Of a stretch of 64,000 nucleotides of DNA, positions 32,640 to 44,034 are shown piece by piece. This DNA comes from Taenia hydatigena. Its lineage: Eukaryota > Platyhelminthes > Cestoda > Cyclophyllidea > Taeniidae. The translations under genes and the position numbers were made by a program. A model generated the notes under the pieces. The model made no database searches, had not been told where the DNA came from, and saw only the letters and a program-made list of their open reading frames with translations. Numbering within the stretch: position 1 is the first letter of the stretch; each line of letters begins with the position of its first letter. The stretch lies in NCBI GenBank assembly GCA_036345935.2, contig JADWOT020000001.1, positions 27,790,837-27,854,836 of the forward strand. The letters are read 5' to 3'.

Positions 32640-34500
32640 CTCTCAACTATCACAGGCAGTGGTAACTCAGAGGAAGTCAAGGACAGCTACTCACAGCAGT
32701 AGAATCTGACGAGCAAGGAAATAAGAAAAATTCTACCTTATTTGTTCTTTTCTGTCTCATATCTCCCTAGTGGGTTCTAACACCCCTGAAATTACGAGGA
32801 TTCGCTTAGTCGGAAGAACATCTCTGTAAGTATCACACTTGCAAGAAGTAAGTGTAACGAATGCAATAGTAAAGCCGACTAGACTGTTGTAAGGACGAAG
32901 TCAGGCGAGGCCTAAACTTCATCGGGGCTGGTAGATGTGCCTTCGAAAAGTCAAGTCTACTGATACATGACCATGATTTGCCCATCGTACTGCCAAACGC
33001 AATAGTGGAACCTTGTGCCTCAGTCAGTTGATGCCATTACTAGGCTTGTGGTCAGTAAGACGCCGCACACCCTTAAGGCGTGCGTCCCTACCAAGTCGCC
33101 TCGCGGGATATTGAGCACATCATGAGAAGCTCCCTGCAATCCCGTTGACGTCTTGCAGTTGCTCATAGCTGTCAAGTAGGGGAGAAAGTGGTACATTTCT
33201 TCGGTTGCTTTGTTTAATCATCGCTTAGAAGCATCCACTGACGGCTACCACCGTGCATACTAGCCATAGCCTAATACACACATTTTCGTCTAGCTAAAGG
33301 ATTGGAATCCTTCGGTTTGACAGTATCACGAACGAATGACAAGTTAGTCAAGCGGTTAACGCCTGGTTGATACCTGAGTGTGTGCGGGCCAAATGCAGTC
33401 GCAATGTATGAATACATAACGATGGGTTTGGCGGCATGTGAGAAGCGCAGGTGAGCTGACAACTCTTGCATCGTGACTGGGTAGTCATCTAGTACAAATA
33501 AATTGCGACGTAATGATAGCGCCCATCGCTAAAGCCACTTTTAGACGGCCTTTATCCAAATTGAGGGGATGCCATCCTCCATGCAGAGTGGCCTGCTCTT
33601 TTGCACCCCATTTTCGTCTTTAAGGTTAGAAGTTTGTTAACTTATCTCTAGGAGCGTGCACAATAAAACATTTGCTTTTTTCTTCCTCCTTAAGCTTCGA
33701 TTCCCTTGGAAGTCATCGTTGCCGACATGGATTTAGTTCCTTTTTTTATCGAGAAGCATGTCTTTAGAACGCCCACCGTCTAACTAAGAGAAAGGTCCAG
33801 CAAGGCAAGTGTACCAAAGTTAAGAATTTGTCGGGCATTCGTCGTCATATGATAGCAAAACTGGCAGACGTATTTGACAGTTGGAAGCATGTCTTTACTC
33901 ATCAACTCTCAGCGACGGCGGCGATGACCACGGAAACACGGCCCCTTATTGGGATGTGGTACCACCATGTACGACCTCTGTCACACTGGATGACTGCCTA
34001 GTCACAAATCACAAGGGGCTTGCTTAACTACATTTCCCTCACGTGGTGACTGCAGTAGTTTGGGTCGGATCCGATGCGTGACCAACTTTTCTTTTGAGTG
34101 TTTGCCTAAAGTCAACATCCTGACCTGTGTGCCCTGTGTCTGTAAAACTGGCATTGAAAGATAAATGGAACTGTCCGAATTCTATTGTGTGATGATAATT
34201 GGTCTACTGGGCTGCGTAAGTACAAATAAAGTCTGCTCATTGCCCAATTTTATTCCCTACGCCCTCTAAGGGAATGAAAGTCGAATATGCCGCACATTTC
34301 GATTGATTTGCTTGTTTGTTTTACGCCTCCATGCCTGTACCCAAAGATCTCTGACCACAAAAGAGCGTTTCTCCTTCACCTTACTTTTTAGCTTTTTCCC
34401 TCTGAACGAGTAGATTTAGAGCAGACAACTTCTCGTCTAGCATTAAGGACTACTTCGCCAAGTACATGCAGTGCAACTGTGCTGATGCACTGAAATGGCT
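32640..34500 (+). repeat. Block I, continuous copy
   Basis: The reverse complement of 49745-48890 matches 32640-33900 (AACCTTGTGCCTC-GTCAGTTGATGCCAT, CTAGGCTTGTGGTCAGTAAGACG in parts), and that of 46345-45780 matches 33900-34500 (GGGATGTGGTACCACCATGTACGAC, GACTGCCTAGTCAC, GACCTGTGTGCCC). Here the two halves are contiguous. No gene recognised. Confidence 0.8.
34421..34500 (+). repeat. C85 core copy 6 (variant without the palindrome)
   Basis: The opening is GAGCAGACAACTTCTCGTCTAG in place of the palindrome, a variant shared with the copies at 45.8 and 54.2 kb. The plus frame RADNFSSSIKDYFAKYM..CADALKW is open throughout. The sequence 34500-34580 continues to match 54100-54020 inverted. Confidence 0.75.
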
Positions 34501-34729
34501 TCCGATTTGTCAACGTTAGCAAATGGTTCGGTGGCAAAATGGTAACTCAGAGTCAAAAGAAGTGGTGGAAGGCCTTTTTCTCACCCCAATTCCCTTGCAC
34601 TATGACAAGATATTTCGATTCAAATGAAGCCTTTTGCCACATTAGGTCCTAATTTTTGCCAACTACTTGGGCGACATCGGACAAAAGGTAACAACGTAGA
34701 CATTTGTAGTTCGCGAATATTATCAGAGT

Positions 34730-35275
34730 GAGAAGTGGCACATAATGGCAGTACCCGCAGCCACAATGACGAAAACTGGTCCGCTAGTCAACGAGGGAGC
34801 TGCACTAGCAACTGATTGCAAATACAAATGCTTGTAGTGATGTCCTCACGCTGAGGTTTTTCAATGATGACACAAAATGCGGGTCGATAAGTCAAATGGG
34901 TCACACTCGCTGTTGGAGGTAAGACGTAAGTTGGGCCATAGGTTGATCACTGATGCGTCAAGAGGGAGAAGTAGTGGGTAGTGGAGTATGCGATTGCCCC
35001 TAACATTGAGACGTAAATGATTTCGCATAATGCCGGAAGCTTAAGCACTACTAAGCCCTGACAGCATAATGTCCAACTGGAAGGACTATTCACTCAACCA
35101 CATAAAGAGAATTTGTCCTCTTCGTAGCGATGATTGCCAGGACTCAAATGCGGCGCCGCACAGACTCTGCAGACCATATCCATAAATCAAGAAGCGAGTG
35201 CACCGACATGAGAGGACTGGTAGTTGAGTAGACGAGCAACCGCCCGCAAAAGAAAAATCGTACTAAATTTAAGGA
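34730..35275. other. No recognisable feature
   Basis: I found no exon-like frame or repeat partner. Confidence 0.35.
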
Positions 35276-35279
35276 TGCC

Positions 35280-35975
35280 CGCAGTTCGAGCGATCTGCTC
35301 TAGCTGTCCTCGCCCCAAGCGAATGAAAAACCGTGAGCGTGAGATAAACTTTAACGTTCACCTCACCACACTTGACCATCCTTCCTTTAAAGCGCTGCAT
35401 TGCCGCTATCTCCATGTCTGTTGCTGCTGCTGCAAGGGTGGAGGCAGGCGCACACGCCACTCAGTTGGCTGCACAAACTAGCGCATCATTTTCCAACGTC
35501 ACGTCACTACCAGCTAATAGGCAAAAATAAGCAGGGACTACTAAGAGTGTATTAGGTCCTTAAAGAGAAACCTCATCCTCATTTTCCATGGTGTCTGTGG
35601 CTAGAGAGTTGTCACTGAAATGCATTAAGTGTGAATCAATTGGGAATAAGGCCAATCATTAATTATCTTTGCTATTTAGACGTGACAGATGTGTTGCAGA
35701 GCACAAGGTCTGCCGTCCTCCTCATTTCATATGAAAGAACAAGGAAACCCGCATTTGTAATGCTGTGGACATTGCCCTGCTGGGCTACCTTAACATGTCT
35801 TGCCAGCATCCAGAATTCAAATGTTACAATTCGATCTATTCACTTGTCCTTTTATTCCTCTTATCAGGAGGTAAGAAGAGGCTACAAAACTGAGAGATGG
35901 GACCATTGAGCTGCTGATTGTGTTAAAATCACGGATTGCAGATATACGATTCCAACTCTATGAGTAGACGAATGC
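35280..35975 (+). repeat. Block L with a left extension (inverted partner 53960-53395)
   Basis: GCAG-TTCGAGCGATCTGCT-TAGCTGTCCTCG matches the reverse of 53965-53925, and GACGTGACGTTGGAAAATGATG at 53680 is the reverse of 35485-35506. From 35520 it is also a direct copy of 23750-24130 (GTGGCTAGAGAGTTGTCACTGAAATG, CTTATCAGGAGGTAAGAAGAGGC in parts). Confidence 0.8.
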
Positions 35976-36177
35976 AGGCTTACATGGGCAGTAAGGCTTA
36001 CGCTACCCGCAAACGGAGTAACCAGATTAAAGTCCTTTGCTAACTCCTGTTCTCTTACAGGTACATTGAAATGTGTGACGAACTCAACTTTCTTTCTTCA
36101 AAAACGGCAGAGTGAGAGCAGACGAAGCGATTACTTTTCTTTCTTAAGGAAGGATGATGACAACTCCATATGGAGAA

Positions 36178-36264
36178 GCGTGTTCGTCGAACGCTTCTCG
36201 TTCAACATTAAGAGCTACTTAGTCTAGCATATATATGGCAAATGTGCCAACGTGACGAAGTGGC
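36178..36264 (+). repeat. C85 core copy 7
   Basis: This is a full core with the palindrome (GTGTTCGTCGAACGCTTCTC). The frame reads VFVERFSFNIKSYLV, has one TAG, then HIYGKCANVTKWLWWW. Confidence 0.85.
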
Positions 36265-36544
36265 TGTGGTGGTGGCCGATTTGGCCCGTTCTGATCAGCA
36301 GAGCTGCGCGTGTGCATGCATCTCTGCCTCCTAGCAGCAGCACCTATCACGGAGGCAACAACAGGGCAATGACATCGCCAAGCCTTCTCTTAACGTCCTT
36401 CATCCTCATCAAGTTACCTCGTTAGTCATGCAACTAGTACTGGAGAATACTGCCTGCCTGAATTCAAGCCACTCGATCTGGGAAAGTGAGGGCTAAGTAG
36501 GAATGGATGAAGGCCGAACTTGTTGCAATATGTCAGAAAATCGA

Positions 36545-37008
36545 CCAATGAATGCTTCTACCAACTAAACAAACTCAAGGCGCTGTAAAGAACATCAATT
36601 TCGTTCTTCCTTACATAGCGCAGTCTCCTTATTAGGCTGAAATCCACCGACAGCAGGTAAATTTACATTCTGCATGCCTATCCACCGCAGAGTTTGGGTT
36701 AAGCTAAATGGACGCACTCAACTTTTTGCGGCGGTCGTTTCTCACCCAGAGTGAATTTGAGCAAGCAGAAGGAACAAAGCGCTGCCATCATTTCAAAAAA
36801 TGGATCTGCAGCTGAAGAAATACCATTTCGTACTGGCTCCTGCGTCACCCGAGACGGGGGACGGGCCTATTCAAATAAATTATTGCTATATAACATTTGT
36901 CAGCGGTCAACACCTGCTCAAATTCTCTTTGGGCGAGAAATGACCGCCACAAAAGTTGAACACGGCCAAATAGATGGGCCAAAATTCTGAGGTGGATGAA
37001 GGCAGAAT
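36545..37008. mobile_element. Fold-back with truncated right arm
   Basis: The left arm 36545-36775 ends GGTCGTTTCTCACCCAGAGTG. The right arm, read inverted from 37008, gives CCACCTCAGAATTTTGGCCC, then GGTCATTTCTCGCCCAAAGAG. Outer bases present at 44.6 and 63.3 kb are missing on the right. There are no coding motifs. Confidence 0.65.
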
Positions 37009-37449
37009 ATCGCAGCAGCACCAATCACAGAAACAGCGGTGGTAGAGCAAGAGCACTGGTCCTCCTCCAAATGCGCCTTATCCTCATCAACCCACCTCGT
37101 TACTCACATCACCAGTGATGGACGGTGATGCGCACCTGCATTCAATCTACTCGTTGCGAGTAAATGAGGGTCAGTAAGGGAGGAAGAAATCCATTCTGTT
37201 ACACACCTTTATGGATGTGTCGACACACAGCTGCTGACATTGTAACAGCCTCATCCGTCGTGGAAGTCACCGCTCAGTCAATGTGGATCGAGATCGTTTT
37301 TGCATCCGTTGGTGTCCCCATTACTAGACAAGCGATGTCTGCACAACTTGCCTACTTGGACAGGCAGGTGCCTGTTACCCGCTACTAAAGTCGCTCGATT
37401 TTGATCATCCGAGTTGTCTCGGCGGCTAACGTTTCCTTTGCAACGTGGG

Positions 37450-38250
37450 AGAGTATCAGCAATCATCTACTGAATTTCACCGTCTCATGTCGATGCGTAC
37501 GGTTCTTTCATGAGTGATATTTTGGGAGGTGTCCTTTCGACTCAAGCGTGTTTTCGCAATCTTGTCAGTCTTAGGGATCCACCAAACACAGGATAGACAG
37601 AAGAGAACAAGTCTGATAGAATATTTTCCGTCTCACTTCTCGTCAGTAAAGAGCCTTCGAGCTTTCGTCTGCAAGGATCCTGCGTGGTGTCAGTTTTAAC
37701 AACGCCTCAGGTGACATAAACCACATCACTTGGAAGAAAATTCTCCAATTAATAAAATGAAAGCATTTATTGCAAGAGCGAATCGCAAAGTGCATAAGGA
37801 ATGCGGATTTTGTCTTTTCCTTGACCTCTACACCTTTGCAATGAGCAAAGTTGGAGCAGATGATCGTCTTCTCGTTGGTGACAGATGAGGCAGCCACACC
37901 GTCGCAAGGCTTATGTTCCGGTGACTTGTCGAAGACACTGTCGGAGGATGAAATAGCCTGCGCTGTCTTCTTCAGCGCGTACCCAGTCTTGGCACCGGAG
38001 AATTGTTGCCGCAATGCAGTGTACCTGGTGGCATAGTGGCAGTATAGATGCCACTGTCAATTTATATTAACTTCGGCACTGTTTTTTCCTTTCTGCTACT
38101 TGAAGTTCTGGTATTCCTTCCCTTTTACCACCTTTTACTCTGGCATAGCGGTATGGTTCAATTAAAGGTTTGGTCACACCAAGTGCTAATTTTTGTTACC
38201 TATTCAGGAAGCACATCTCGAGTCCTCAATTTTCAATGGTAGTGCCGACG
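37450..38250 (-). repeat. Block J copy 1
   Basis: The minus strand matches 61190-62060 and 52560-53000. Landmarks are ACTGCATTGC..CAAC, GAAGA-GGC, AAGTCACCG, GTGTAGAGGTCAAGGA, TTCATTTTATTA, TTGCAGACGAAAGCTCGAA and GAGACGGTGAAATTCA. It abuts composite element copy 1 in the same relative arrangement as at 61-64 kb, inverted. Confidence 0.8.
37643..38014 (-). pseudogene. Block J open frame, 123 codons (possible decayed or captured exon)
   Basis: The frame starts at ATG 38014 on the minus strand: KKTAQ..SSSDSVFDKSPEH, then ICSNFAHCKGVEVKEKTKSAF, then a hydrophobic HFINWRIFFQVMWF. Parts align in frame with the other copies: 52590 onward reads VQKKAMQT..LDSSFAKS and CANCSHSACSKSVKIKKKK; 61590 onward reads VQKKAAKTNSSTNRVIAKSP and ICSHSALSTGVEVKEEK. 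The other copies are interrupted. The Cys/His pattern is not a complete zinc finger I know. Frame-respecting divergence in three copies is the best coding hint outside the first 3 kb. Confidence 0.4.
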
Positions 38251-38259
38251 TACTACAAA

Positions 38260-38490
38260 GGATGTTGACACAGAAACACAATTGCTTGCTGTTGGTCAGG
38301 TGGATGGTCATTTAGTTAGTTGATGGACTAGTCAGTCAGTCAACAACTTAAAATGTTACTTTATTTTTCAGTTGATTGTCTGCGCTTTTATCTGGTTGAC
38401 TGGAAGCATGTTGAGAGCATGACAAGTTTACTGGATAGGCAAAAGGGGTGGATGGTGCGCCATCAGTGAAGCTGTGAGCATCCAGCCATC
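38260..38490 (-). repeat. Block F fragment, inverted
   Basis: GGAAGCATGTTGAGAGCATG at 38402 is the reverse of CATGCTCTCAACATGCTTCC at 51150. GTTGGTCAGGTGGATGGTCA at 38292 also recurs at 57955. Boundaries are uncertain. Confidence 0.55.
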
Positions 38491-38499
38491 CGACAAAAC

Positions 38500-38935
38500 G
38501 ATATTCATTGGAATGCTACAAAACAAAGTTTTGTGAATGAGTCCAGTCATCAATCATCAGACCTGTTTGCAAGTCATTCAACGAACCTCTGGATGATATT
38601 CCATTTCTACTTGTCGTTTGCATGTCCAAAACTGATGGCCCGTGCGGTGATGGACTTGGTCAAAAAGGCCGATCAAGATTCCAGAAGCGAGCGTGCATAT
38701 TTTCTCGTGCTCACGGTGAAGCTGAATCTGCCAAGCCCAAAAAGCATTGCAGTCAGTGTACCGGGTGGCTTTGAACCTCTCAGGAGAAGCGCACCCTACT
38801 CTCTCTCTACGAGCCTGTCTCCTTGTCACCCTGTTATGTGGATAACGCGGTCTCAAAGTGGTCAGCATTGCCAATCTAGATGTGAGAGCATCGCGATTAG
38901 TCGTTTGCACTTCCAAGAAGGTGATACCACATCCC
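38500..38935 (+). repeat. Block N copy 1 (inverted partner 43080-42860), with a 137-codon frame
   Basis: GTTTTGTGAATG.GTCCAGTCATCAATCATCAGACCTGTTT (in parts) matches the reverse of 42910-42970. A plus frame 38533-38946 is open for 137 codons (SSHQSSDLF, then FHFYLSFACPKLMARAVMDL), and the minus strand is also open for 126 codons, so openness is not informative. The partner reads SSHQSSDLF in one frame then loses the match. Confidence 0.5.
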
Positions 38936-39230
38936 TCGACGACTAGCGGACCAGCCACCCGATGGGATGGTCATGGCTCCAACGAAACAACTATTGGGTG
39001 TGACTGTGGCTACCAATTGATTAAGTAGTGCCATCATACGTCTTTCCTTATTCACTGACAATTTCACATCACTTTCTGCCAAATTTTTCTCAAATAAAGG
39101 GTGAATAAAGACATTTGGTGTTGCATTGGGCTCTATTTGAATTATCAACGTGCCATGAGTTAAGGAGAAGGGGAATGGGGAGAAAAGGGACGGTTGGTGC
39201 AATTGGCTTCTAACCACTTACCGTTTCCTT
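38935..39230 (+). repeat. Block A fragment
   Basis: GACTAGCGGACCAGCCACC, GGTGTGACTGTGGCTA and AAATAAAGGGTGAATAAAG match 6405-6620 and 17005-17150. The minus frame reads FIHPLFEKNLAE, aligned with GFIDPLFKRNQAK at 6.6 kb. Confidence 0.65.
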
Positions 39231-39500
39231 CTTATACTTATTTAATTTTCCATCATCTACAAATTGCAAGGGTTGGTTTTGCCTTCTCTTTCGTCTACTG
39301 TCACTGACACACAGTTGACTGACAGGAAGTGCATTTCTGCGTCTGATTCGGGATGGTTGAAATAGAGGTGATCCACGTTACTCCTCGAATTCTCCTCCAA
39401 ATGTCGAAACAGTCGTGAGTAGGTGCGATACTTAATTAACTGGACTTACTATTCACTTTTCTTGTGCCCTATTCCAATCGATGTCAAATTGGCCTCCATG
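39230..39500. other. No recognisable feature
   Basis: Nothing recognised. Confidence 0.3.
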
Positions 39501-40240
39501 CTTCTCTGCACCAAATTGAAGATTTTTCTGCAGCTCTTTTACGCAACATCAGCAAAAACATTGCAATACGACAAGGCACTAGCAATCTAAACAAGATGCA
39601 AAGCTGCAGTGTCAAATCAAGTGTTTCCTTTTGCGCAACTAACGTGCGTGTTTTTAGTGCCCTTACCTAGATGGACTCATTGGCTAGAAAGGTTCGAATC
39701 CCCCTCAGGTAGAACCCCATTAGCACCAGCCAGTGTCTTGACTATTGCACAATGTCCTCCAGACAGCGTGGATGCCAGAGCCTAGAAGAGGGAGTGAATT
39801 GTCATTTCATCGCCATGAGGTGTGGTTGGTGAGTCCTCTTCGCCCTCCAGTCCAAGTCAACTGTACTTGCTTTAGTATTGCAGGCGCTGACACTCCCTTA
39901 TGGGTAGCCAGGCATGCGTCTCGGGGAAGGCGAGAAGCAGAGTGGATATTTGGCCTTGTATTTCATCCTGCAGCAAGAGGTGATGCGTTGCTCAAAGAAG
40001 TGATGCTTGAAGTTAGCCTAGGTGGACATTACCCCTTAGTAGTTTGCTAGGGTTGTCAGACATTGGTACTTTCTCTGCTATAGTGTCATGCTCTCTCCTC
40101 TGCAATAGTCGACGAGTCAACCACATGGCACTTTTGACGTTGCAGTGACCTAATGACAATACCGAACGGCAAATTATTTTGCGTGGCGTCATTCTGTGCC
40201 TGCTAGTCATTTGATCAGCTCAGCAGCTAAATGTATTTGC
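39500..40240 (+). repeat. Block P copy 2
   Basis: This aligns directly to 10500-11050 and 57930-58600: GTGCGTGTTTTTAGTG, AATGTCCTCCAGACAGCG, GGATGCCAGAG, ATCGCCATGAGGTGTG, TGGGTAGCCAGGCATG. From 40050 it continues into an inverted GWLID-type stretch, like 58390-58500. Confidence 0.7.
39663..39712 (+). other. tRNA-like B-box sequence in block P
   Basis: GGTTCGAATCC at 39691-39701 is a perfect match to the eukaryotic tRNA B-box consensus, ~20 bases after GGACTCATTGGC. The interval is too short for a full cloverleaf and the other block P copies (10715, 58100) have lost the B box. It may be a relic of a tRNA-derived SINE head; chance is also possible. Confidence 0.25.
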
Positions 40241-40339
40241 TTGAGAAGCTAGGTTTTGGTCCTTGATTCAAGCCCCTCCTCCACCCGATCTATTGCAAGG
40301 TGTCACAGATTCTTTGCTAATCTTCTTCTCCTTGGCTGT

Positions 40340-40625
40340 TATCTTTCTCTTAAGTGTGTGGTGAAAACAGGTACCGAGCACTCCTCATCGATGATGTAAT
40401 GAACGAGTCAGTGTGATGAGGGTCATTCTGATTCATAGAGTGCTTTACTCCCTCGACGGAAGCTGATGATGACGGTTCCGTAGCAATAAGCGTGTTCGTC
40501 AAACGCCTCTTACCAAACACTGAGGAATACTTAGTCAAGCGCATACACATAGCAACTCTGCAGTGACGGCCACACAGCAGTGGGACCTCCAGCACTATGC
40601 CTTGACGACGATCCGGATGGAGGCG
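40340..40625 (+). repeat. Composite element fragment with C85 core copy 8
   Basis: The core at 40490-40568 opens GTGTTCGTCAAACGCC (palindrome broken by one base); the frame VFVKRLLPNTEEYLVKRI ends at TGA 40564. The left flank 40380-40480 is the inverse of 21960-22060 (GATGATGTAATGAACGAGTC, ATGAGGGTCATTCTG). Confidence 0.75.
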
Positions 40626-40639
40626 CAAACTTGTACTAG

Positions 40640-42050
40640 CGTTCGTTGCTCAAGAATCTCCTCTGACCATTGGCTTTGCAACCATCTTGATGCTAATGAC
40701 CGATTTGGCAAAGTTTCTAGCCTGGACTACCAATGATGGCTGATTTGGCACGAACAACTTTTATTCTCTTCCCGCTACTTTGATCTGTGCTGCACTAGCC
40801 TCAAGAATTTCTAAAACCACGTGAAGAAGTATGGTTCTCATTGAGACAGCGATAATTCAGGATGCGAATGCAGCATTAGATAGCCACTTGAGACGGAGCT
40901 GATTGCATCGACGTGTAAAAAGGAGGCCGTTGGATATTGTGGTAGGGTTAAAGAGAAAGAATTCTTAGTAAACTGTGTCTACTTAAACAAAAAACGCTAT
41001 GCATGACAGAAGGCTTTTAAATGGGTTGGATGGTACTTCGATATGGAGTCGGTATGAACCGCCAGTCGATAGGAGGTCAGTGAGTTTGCTATTTCGGCTT
41101 CTCATTACTACTTTCCAAACTAATGGAATGCCGGGTCGGTACGGTAAAGACGCCAGTTCTGTTCTGCCCTTTAGACAAATTTCCATACTAAAGCGCAAAA
41201 TAATGTAGAACACTTTCCCCAGTTCTCGTGAAGATTCGGCTCATATTGTGCGGTAGAGACAAAGATGACACAGTCATCAGGCTGCATTCATCTCTTCTAC
41301 TTAACATCAATCAAACTTTGAAGAGAATGAGGTGAATAGTTGATATCATTTATTTTGCCTTTTAAGAATGGAAAATTGTCCTCTTGAAGCAACCGCAGTT
41401 GGAATCGTGCTCCACCACCGGACAACAATTACGCCGAGGTTGCGTGACTGAGGACAGAAATGGCAGTGAAGCGATGTGACATTACTTGTTTCTGACTTCC
41501 GCATTTTCGAGATGTGCCATCTTTCACTTTCCTTTTTCAGTGGCACTTGCAATGAAACGGAACGAATATTTTGATGTCAGAAGACAGCACTTTGTGTACT
41601 AGTTTGTTATGCTGGAATTTTGTGTTTTGGTGGTTTGGTAGACAGTGGGACATTTTAGTTTGGCGAAATTGAGGCTAGTGAGGCCTTATTTGTTAAGAAA
41701 AAAGTTAAGAAGAATGATTTTCCTTTACGCCTAATGCGATGAGCATGGAAGCATCGGTGAGCAGCTTTGAGGACGAATTCGCACCCTACACAAACTTAGG
41801 ACTTTAAAACAGTCACCCTCTCAAGATGGAGGATTGTGATAGGCACTACTACAAAGTCATCATAGGCAAATTAAAAAGTCATCAACATCTATCATTGTCT
41901 ACACTGGCAGCAGCAAGGAGGGAAGGCAAAGCTGTCGCGGTTCCACGCATCGACGACCTATCCAAGGAGGTGCCTTTTATGACGTCCACACGTGAAAGTG
42001 TTGCAGTGAATGCGGTGACCTAGTGCCTGAGTGTGATTACTTTGCAGACG
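40640..42050. other. Single-copy-looking interval, no gene recognised
   Basis: I found no repeat partner in the window. Short frames exist on both strands: 40999-41208 plus (RRSVSLLFRLLITTF) with an equally open minus strand, and 41826-42023 plus (65 codons, begins MEDCDRHYYKV). None has splice-site support good enough to call an exon. Confidence 0.35.
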
Positions 42051-42059
42051 AAGTTGGGT

Positions 42060-42420
42060 TATGCTAGCTTCCCAAACAGCCTGCTAGTTAACCATCCAGC
42101 CATTTTACAGCCCTGCATGGGCAGCGCCATTGGCAAAGCACCTAGAAATCCTCCTTGTAGCGGCAATTCCAATCACTGCGACAACGACTGCAGCAGTCGC
42201 AACAACGACGCAAGTCGTTGTCTCTTTTGTGACGATCTCGATCCAGAGAGGGATGCGACCTCTCCGCTGAGTGTCCACAATCGCCACTACCAATGTAGTG
42301 GAAACACTCTATTTCGCGACTCTCTTAGCCAAAGACGCCAACGATGCTTCTGTGCTTGGGGCTACACCAACATCAAAGGCTTGCAAAATCATGTGCACAG
42401 ATTTTAAATATTCTCATGCG
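42060..42420. repeat. T-motif flank fragment
   Basis: GACGATCTCGATCCA at 42231 is shared with the sequence beyond T in the composite elements (43544, 62250; inverted 37285). The preceding GCAGTCGCAACAACGACGCAAG run is locally self-similar. A 124-codon plus frame (42033-42407) has Cys/His pairs (CFCAWGYTNIKGLQNHVHRF near its end) resembling half a C2H2 finger, but I see only one and no splice context. Confidence 0.35.
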
Positions 42421-42649
42421 TAGAACCTGTTACACAAAATTGAACGGGTTAATGTCCTGAAGACTCGGTGTTGTGGGAGGAGACGTAGTGGTCTTTAAAT
42501 GCATAGTTGGATGCTCTAGCCTCACAATGCTGCACAACATTTGCTTCTTTGATGTTGGGAGCGAAAAGCCGCCTCAAAAGTTGGGCCACTTGCCAGGTTT
42601 GTTTAAGTAGTTGATGCCCAAGTTCCGATCCAGCTGTCTGGCTAGGAAA

Positions 42650-43080
42650 TAGGTTAGCGAGAGCCGAACAAACCCACTAAACATGACCGCCTTATCAGAT
42701 TGCGGCTAAGGTGACGCTGACAAATCACCGTGCAAAGGGAAAAGCTGCATTGGTAAGTTGATCGAGCAAATGATTTGGCCATGTCAAGTCGGTTTGGGTG
42801 AGGCAGCATACCAGAGTAGAGCAATGGCCAGGACGTACTACATCTTGCAGACATTGCTGCGAAGGAGTAGTCAGTCGGACCCTGCAGCACATCTGCCTCG
42901 TCTGATGGTTGAATGTAAACAGGTCTGATGATTGATGACTGGACACATTCACAAAACTTGGTTTTGTAGCATTCTCCTGCTGCCATCTAATAGAATGCAA
43001 GAAAGGACGCAGTAGCATTCCACTGAATATCGTCTTGCGCTGCCTTTTAGGCGCACTGCATGGCATGACTTGCTTTTGAC
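42650..43080 (-). repeat. Block N copy 2 (inverted partner 38500-38935)
   Basis: The minus strand shares TGCTACAAAAC-AAGTTTTGTGAATG and CAGTCATCAATCATCAGACC with 38515-38560. Minus frames of 110 and 113 codons overlap here in two registers; neither carries a known motif. Confidence 0.55.
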
Positions 43081-43229
43081 TATAGAAGGAGGTGCATCGC
43101 TTTTTGCCTGCGGAAAATTGTAAAGCTGTCTTGGAACAGTCTCACCCTTGTAGTCTTAGCCAGTTCTGCTAAAGACTAAAGCAAGGAGTGAACCTGATGT
43201 CAAATGTGCTAGAAACCCATTGCGGAATA

Positions 43230-43500
43230 TCCCTAAATATACCTCTCTGCCAATTTATTTTACGCAGTCACGTATTCATCCCACATCCTCCCTTAAAAAG
43301 CCGAAATAAGGGTCACAAATAGTAATCATTGCCAACTTTCGTACGTACATCACCAATGTCAATTAGTCCTTCGTTGACTCGCAGATCAGCAGTTTAATTG
43401 GTTGGTCGAGTCGGTAACGCACTGACTGTAGAGCGTGACTGTGGTTCCAGGTTAATCAGCAGCCAATATGCGCACAGATTCACTAATGGTTCACCATCTG
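43230..43500 (+). repeat. Block F fragment
   Basis: TATTTTACGCAGTCACGTATTCATCCCACATCCTCC (in parts), CCAACTTTCGT, ATGTCAATTAGTC and TTGGTTGGTCGAGTCGGTAAC match 50845-51060 and 55445-55655. It is fused to composite element copy 2 near 43510. Confidence 0.75.
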
Positions 43501-43890
43501 CCCCTTTTGTCTAGTAATGGGGCCACCAATGGATGCAAAAACGGTCTCGATCCACATTGACTGAGCGGTGACTTCCACGACGGATGAGGCTGTTACAATG
43601 TCAGCAGCTGTGTGCCGACACATTCGCAGAGGTGTGTAAAAGAACAGAATTCGTCTTTCCTTACTTGACCCTCATTTACTCGCAAAGAGTAGATTGAATG
43701 CATGTTGGTGTCAGTAATCATCACTGGTGATACGAGTAACGAGGTGAGATGATGAGGATTAAGCGCGTTTGGAGGAGGACCAGTGCTCTTGCTCTGCCAC
43801 CGCTGTTTCTGTGATTGGTGCTGCTGCGACACTCTGCCGAATTCTACGGCCAGATTGACCACAGCACCATTAGTAGGGCTAAACATCTGG

Positions 43891-43975
43891 TCGCTTCGTC
43901 AGGTTGACACGTTTGCATCACATGTCTGACTAACTGGCCCTCATTGTTAGACGAGAAGAGTTCGACGAACACGCC
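43891..43975 (-). repeat. C85 core copy 9
   Basis: The palindrome GTTCGTCGAAC is intact on the minus strand; the frame VFVELFSSNNEGQLVRHV is open. It belongs to the sub-type with CAAACGTGTCAACCTGACGAAG shared with 56.9 and 62.6 kb. Confidence 0.8.
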
Positions 43976-44034
43976 TCTAGCTGCTAAACCGTCGTCAGAT
44001 GAGGTTTTAAAATTTAACAGCATATCAGAAAATC

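Larger units (their letters stand above)
35980..37400 (+). repeat. Composite element copy 1
   Basis: The order is: GGGCAGTAAGGCTTACG, C85 (36178), a variable spacer, H60 (36410-36480), fold-back (36545-37008), H60 again (37090-37165, ACATCACCAGTGATGGACG ... TTCAATCTACTCG), then T (37226, CACAGCTGCTGACATTG) and AATGTGGATCGAGATCG. The second C85 seen in the other copies is missing between the fold-back and the second H60, and the right arm is cut short at the same place. Confidence 0.8.

Noticed and set aside
38533..38946. 137-codon plus frame
   Set aside because: The opposite strand is open over almost the same interval and the block N partner does not keep the frame beyond SSHQSSDLF.
42033..42407. 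Cys/His-containing frame as a C2H2 zinc finger gene
   Set aside because: Only one partial finger-like spacing, located in repeat-related sequence with no exon borders.
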